Assembly (NCBI RefSeq): GCF_037577855.1
Contig: NZ_JBAKFX010000011.1
Coordinates: forward strand, 19,874 to 83,873
From: Dethiothermospora halolimnae
GTDB taxonomy: Bacteria > Bacillota > Clostridia > Tissierellales > VENL01
Direction: 5' to 3'
DNA length: 64,000 bases
Shown here one piece after another: positions 61,534 to 64,000 of this stretch (its first letter is position 1; every line of letters begins with the position of its first letter). The translations under genes and the position numbers were made by a program. Below the pieces are notes generated by a model. That model searched no databases. It had not been told where the DNA came from and saw only the letters and a list, made by a program, of their open reading frames with translations.

Positions 61534-63333
61534 TTAGACTATCTTATCCACTTCTTCTTCTAACGCATTTTGAATAGTCCAAACCCTTTTATATAAACCT
61601 TCTTTCGTTATTAACTCTTCGTGGGTTCCTTGCTGAACAAGTCTACCCTTATCCAATACAATTATCATATCTGCCTCTGATAGTGTTGATACACGATGGG
61701 ATATAATAAAAGTAGTTACATTTTTATTTCTTTCCTTTAATGCTTTTCTTATTGCTGTATCTGTCTCTGTGTCTACTGCACTTAACGAGTCATCAAACAC
61801 CAATATAGGATGGTCATTAACAAGAGTTCTAGCTATTGCAAGCCTTTGTTTTTGTCCTCCTGAAAGGGTAACTCCCTTTTCTCCCACTGCTGTATCATAT
61901 CCCTTTTCAAAATCAACTATAACATCATGAACAGCTGCTATTCTAGCTGCTTCAAATACTTCTGCTTCCTTTACATTCTTCTTGGCTAGACCTATATTCT
62001 CTTTTATATTTTTAGAAAATAGGAACGGCTCTTGAAGAACTAATCCCACATTCTTACGTATCCACTTTTTATTAATGTCCCTTAGTTCTATTCCGTCAAT
62101 CTTAATAGAACCCCTATTATAATCGTATAGCCTTGATAATAGGTGTACCAATGAAGATTTTCCTGAACCAGTTTGACCCATTATTGCAACTGTCTGTCCC
62201 TTCTTAACATCAAATGATATATTCTTTAATATGGGTTTATTTTCTTCATATTCAAAGTACACGTTTTTGAAGGAAATATCACCTTTTATATTTGGCTTTT
62301 TCTCCTCTTTTCTAGCTTCTTCTATAGATGTATCTAATATTTCACTAATACGCTCTAATGAAACTAGAGATTTACCCATATCTGATAATATTCTTCCCAA
62401 TTGTCTAACAGGCCACAATAACATACCTTCATAGGATGTAAATAACACCAGTGTTCCAAGGGTTATAACCCCTGTAGATGCCCAATATGAGCCTACAACT
62501 AATACAGCTCCTATTTGTAATAGACATAAAAGGTCAGATAGTGACCAATAAAAAGCAAAATTTCTTATAACATTATAGACCAAGTCCCTATATTCAGAAC
62601 TTTTATCTTCAAACTTATCTACCTCATATCTCTCCCTTGCAAAGGCCCTTACTACCCTCATGGCTGTTAAATTCTCTTGAAGTACAGTGGACATCTTCCC
62701 TTCAGCTTCATCAGCCAATTTAAATGAAGTTGTAATTTTATTGAAAAATATCACTGCAAAAACAAATATAATCGGTGTAAATGATATTGCTATAAATGCC
62801 AGCTTAACATTTAGTGAAAATATTATAGCCGATACTAACCCTATCATAAATATAGCTCTACCAATCTCAACAAATTGAATAGCTAAAAATCTCCTTATAG
62901 TATCTACATCTGACGTACAACGTTGAATTAAATCTCCAGTTTCCGCCTTTACATGATAATCATATGGAAGATGCTGTAGATGGTCATACAACTTTTCCCT
63001 CATATTTTTAGCTATTGACTCTGAAGCGACCGCTGACCATTTTCCCTTTAAAAACAAAAATATTCCTCTTAATATAGTTAACCCCACTAATGCAATGGTA
63101 CATAACCATAATTTATCCATTAAAGACTCTTTACCACCTAAGTAAGTTATAATATCAAGTCCCCAATCAGGCAAATCAAAGGGTTTATCTCCTATAATAG
63201 AATCTATTGTAGTTCTTATCACTATAGGAATTAATATTGTAAAAAGTGTTGCAAGCCCAATGCTTAAAACAGCTCCTACATATATTAATCTATTTCCCTT
63301 CATAAAGTCCCATAATAATCTAATCTTCTTCAA
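61534..63333 (-). CDS. ABC exporter half-transporter, first subunit
   Basis: 599 residues: six membrane segments (about 14-310) and an ATPase domain (about 345-580). Walker A MGQTGSGKSSLVHLL, signature VTLSGGQKQRLAIAR, Walker B ILVFDDSLSAVD: the Asp after Walker B replaces the catalytic Glu, so this subunit carries the degenerate site, as in BmrC-type proteins. The TTG at 63333 is preferred, eight bases after AAGGAGG; an ATG six bases upstream is too close. Two leader ORFs lie ahead. Confidence 0.93.
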   Translation of the reverse strand: MKKIRLLWDFMKGNRLIYVGAVLSIGLATLFTILIPIVIRTTIDSIIGDKPFDLPDWGLDIITYLGGKESLMDKLWLCTIALVGLTILRGIFLFLKGKWSAVASESIAKNMREKLYDHLQHLPYDYHVKAETGDLIQRCTSDVDTIRRFLAIQFVEIGRAIFMIGLVSAIIFSLNVKLAFIAISFTPIIFVFAVIFFNKITTSFKLADEAEGKMSTVLQENLTAMRVVRAFARERYEVDKFEDKSSEYRDLVYNVIRNFAFYWSLSDLLCLLQIGAVLVVGSYWASTGVITLGTLVLFTSYEGMLLWPVRQLGRILSDMGKSLVSLERISEILDTSIEEARKEEKKPNIKGDISFKNVYFEYEENKPILKNISFDVKKGQTVAIMGQTGSGKSSLVHLLSRLYDYNRGSIKIDGIELRDINKKWIRKNVGLVLQEPFLFSKNIKENIGLAKKNVKEAEVFEAARIAAVHDVIVDFEKGYDTAVGEKGVTLSGGQKQRLAIARTLVNDHPILVFDDSLSAVDTETDTAIRKALKERNKNVTTFIISHRVSTLSEADMIIVLDKGRLVQQGTHEELITKEGLYKRVWTIQNALEEEVDKIV

Positions 63334-63380
63334 TGACATTACCTCCTTATTAGTCCCAATTACAAACAATAAATTTTAAA

Positions 63381-63449
63381 CTAACCAGAATCCTCCCAAT
63401 ATTCGTAATTTTTCTTCAGTAACATTAACTTTTTAAATAATTTAACCAT
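63381..63449 (-). CDS. Leader peptide 2 before the ABC exporter (22 codons)
   Basis: ATG at 63449 with AAAAGGAGGAGTATT upstream. It encodes MVKLFKKLMLLKKNYEYWED and two more residues, ending 47 bases before the exporter start. Basic and hydrophobic, with a tyrosine/tryptophan-rich end. A strong ribosome site on a 22-codon frame right before a drug exporter suggests a regulatory peptide. Confidence 0.55.
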   Translation of the reverse strand: MVKLFKKLMLLKKNYEYWEDSG

Positions 63450-63476
63450 AATACTCCTCCTTTTAAATATAATAAA

Positions 63477-63502
63477 GAGCCATAGGCATACACCCATGGC
63501 TC
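63477..63502 (-). promoter_or_regulatory. Second hairpin of the exporter leader
   Basis: GAGCCATAGG/CCCATGGCTC with one mismatch. Its RNA 3' arm (GCCTATGGCTC) can also pair with the 5' arm of the upstream terminator (GCCATAGG), giving a possible alternative fold. Confidence 0.5.
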
Positions 63503-63540
63503 CATAAAACATAAAATATGTATAAATCTATACTTACACA

Positions 63541-63577
63541 TAAAAAGCCATAGGTAATAATACACATTACCTATGGC
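63541..63577 (-). terminator. Attenuator-like terminator in the exporter leader
   Basis: Perfect 12-base arms GCCATAGGTAAT/ATTACCTATGGC, seven-base loop, then TTTTTA on the transcript strand. It lies between leader peptide 1 and the exporter genes, so it would stop transcription before them unless prevented. Confidence 0.75.
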
Positions 63578-63603
63578 ATATACACATAATAATACTACCA
63601 AAA

Positions 63604-63693
63604 TTAAAGTTTTGTCACAGGTCGTGTATCTAAAATTTTATTGTTATAAAAGTTATTAAACATCACTTCATTAAAAATAAATAAAGTTTTCAC
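63604..63693 (-). CDS. Leader peptide 1 of the exporter operon (29 codons)
   Basis: GTG at 63693 with AAGGAGG eight bases upstream. It starts MKTLFIFNEVMFNNFYNN and ends DTRPVTKL, a basic/proline-containing end of the kind that can stall ribosomes. Codons ACA CGA CCT (Thr-Arg-Pro) are complementary to its own ribosome site (AGGTCGTG). It lies 27 bases before the terminator. Confidence 0.65.
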   Translation of the reverse strand: MKTLFIFNEVMFNNFYNNKILDTRPVTKL

Positions 63694-63732
63694 AGCCACG
63701 ACCTCCTTCTTGGTATTTTATTCTTCCTTAAT

Positions 63733-63761
63733 AGTATATTGGAAATATAAATTTTTTGCAA
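63733..63761 (-). promoter_or_regulatory. SigA-type promoter of the exporter leader
   Basis: Minus-strand TTGCAA (63756-63761), 17-base spacer, TATACT (63733-63738). The start is predicted near 63726, about 33 bases before the leader 1 start codon. Confidence 0.7.
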
Positions 63762-63816
63762 CTTTTTTTTCATTTTGTAATGATACTGTAATATTTGTTA
63801 TACTATTAACTTAATA

Positions 63817-63921
63817 TTATTTTCTATCCTTTCCATTATCTTTATCCTTCTTTTCTTTATCAGCACTGCTTTCCTCTATTGATTTTTCTTGCTCCTTTTT
63901 TTCTTCTAGAAGAACTGGTTT
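63817..63921 (-). pseudogene. Orphan Lys/Glu-rich C-terminal coding remnant
   Basis: An open frame of 34 codons ending in TAA at 63817 (KKEQEKSIEESSADKEKK then DKDNGKDRK). It has the composition of a protein tail but no start codon, and all three frames upstream are closed within about 20 codons. It abuts the palindrome TTCTTCTAGAAGAA. It may be a gene remnant or an artefact. Confidence 0.3.
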
Positions 63922-64000
63922 TTATAACTAGAGATATGAGAACCGCTCTTTATAGTGGAGTTGAAGGTGTAGGAATAAGATTGTTTGATATAGGTATAAA
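63906..64000 (+). CDS. Possible partial gene at the right edge
   Basis: Plus-strand frame open to the window edge, reading EELVFITRDMRTALYSGVEG then VGIRLFDIGIK. It looks protein-like but has only an ATG at 63936 with a weak ribosome site. Not recognised. Too short to be certain. Confidence 0.3.

Overview
The window is AT-rich, with coding DNA on both strands, strong AGGAGG-type ribosome binding sites, and frequent TTG and GTG starts. It carries spore germination genes, anaerobic sulfite reductase (asrABC), a Ni-Fe CO dehydrogenase homologue, a class III fructose bisphosphatase and a radical-free anaerobic metabolism gene set. Together these point to a strictly anaerobic, endospore-forming, low-GC Firmicute (Clostridia or Tissierellia type). 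No rRNA, tRNA, CRISPR array, prophage or transposase was seen. The species cannot be named from the sequence.

Layout. 1-4.75 kb: division/envelope operon on the minus strand (ftsE, ftsX, M23 peptidase, S41 protease, MinJ-like PDZ protein cut by the window edge). 5.1-10.4 kb: folate cyclo-ligase, a Lon-like protease with a degenerate P-loop, a secreted four-LysM protein and a PrcB-domain protein. 10.6-17.3 kb: a six-gene minus-strand operon with split transketolase, a YitT transporter-like protein, a TagA/WecG glycosyltransferase, CsaB and a DUF5693 membrane protein. 17.6-26.8 kb: secreted phosphodiester glycosidase, then acpS-nnrD fusion, CBS protein, alr and the EndoAI/EndoA toxin-antitoxin pair, with several small unknown proteins. 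27-34.2 kb: fbp plus a methylthioadenosine (MTA) salvage cluster (mtaD, mtnA, phosphorylase, class II aldolase, PLP sulfur enzyme). 34.5-43.4 kb: gdhA, queG, a small siroheme reductase, asrABC and the Fe-S repair gene ric. 43.7-52 kb: cation efflux, MATE transporter, FAD oxidoreductase and a gerABC operon followed by a 54-residue membrane protein. 52.2-59.5 kb: chemoreceptor, cooS-like gene, VanY-type carboxypeptidase, DUF421 protein, recX. 59.7-63.8 kb: a heterodimeric ABC exporter preceded by two tiny leader ORFs and an attenuator-like hairpin array.

Three things stand out. (i) Three promoters (ric, asrABC, small siroheme reductase) each carry a Crp/Fnr-type palindrome centred exactly at -41.5 relative to the start predicted from their -10 boxes, which suggests one anaerobic or nitrosative/sulfite regulon. 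(ii) The exporter at the right end has the layout of ribosome-mediated attenuation: promoter, 29-codon leader, terminator hairpin, second hairpin, 22-codon leader, exporter genes. (iii) Most intergenic gaps are filled by a mosaic of palindromic modules. They assemble into two composite elements (types A and B) that differ in sequence but share one architecture: long complementary outer arms enclosing two or three small hairpins. These elements often abut stop codons, and in several genes they supply the stop codon or the last few residues.

Functions come from reading motifs by eye. No database search was run, so substrate assignments are family-level.
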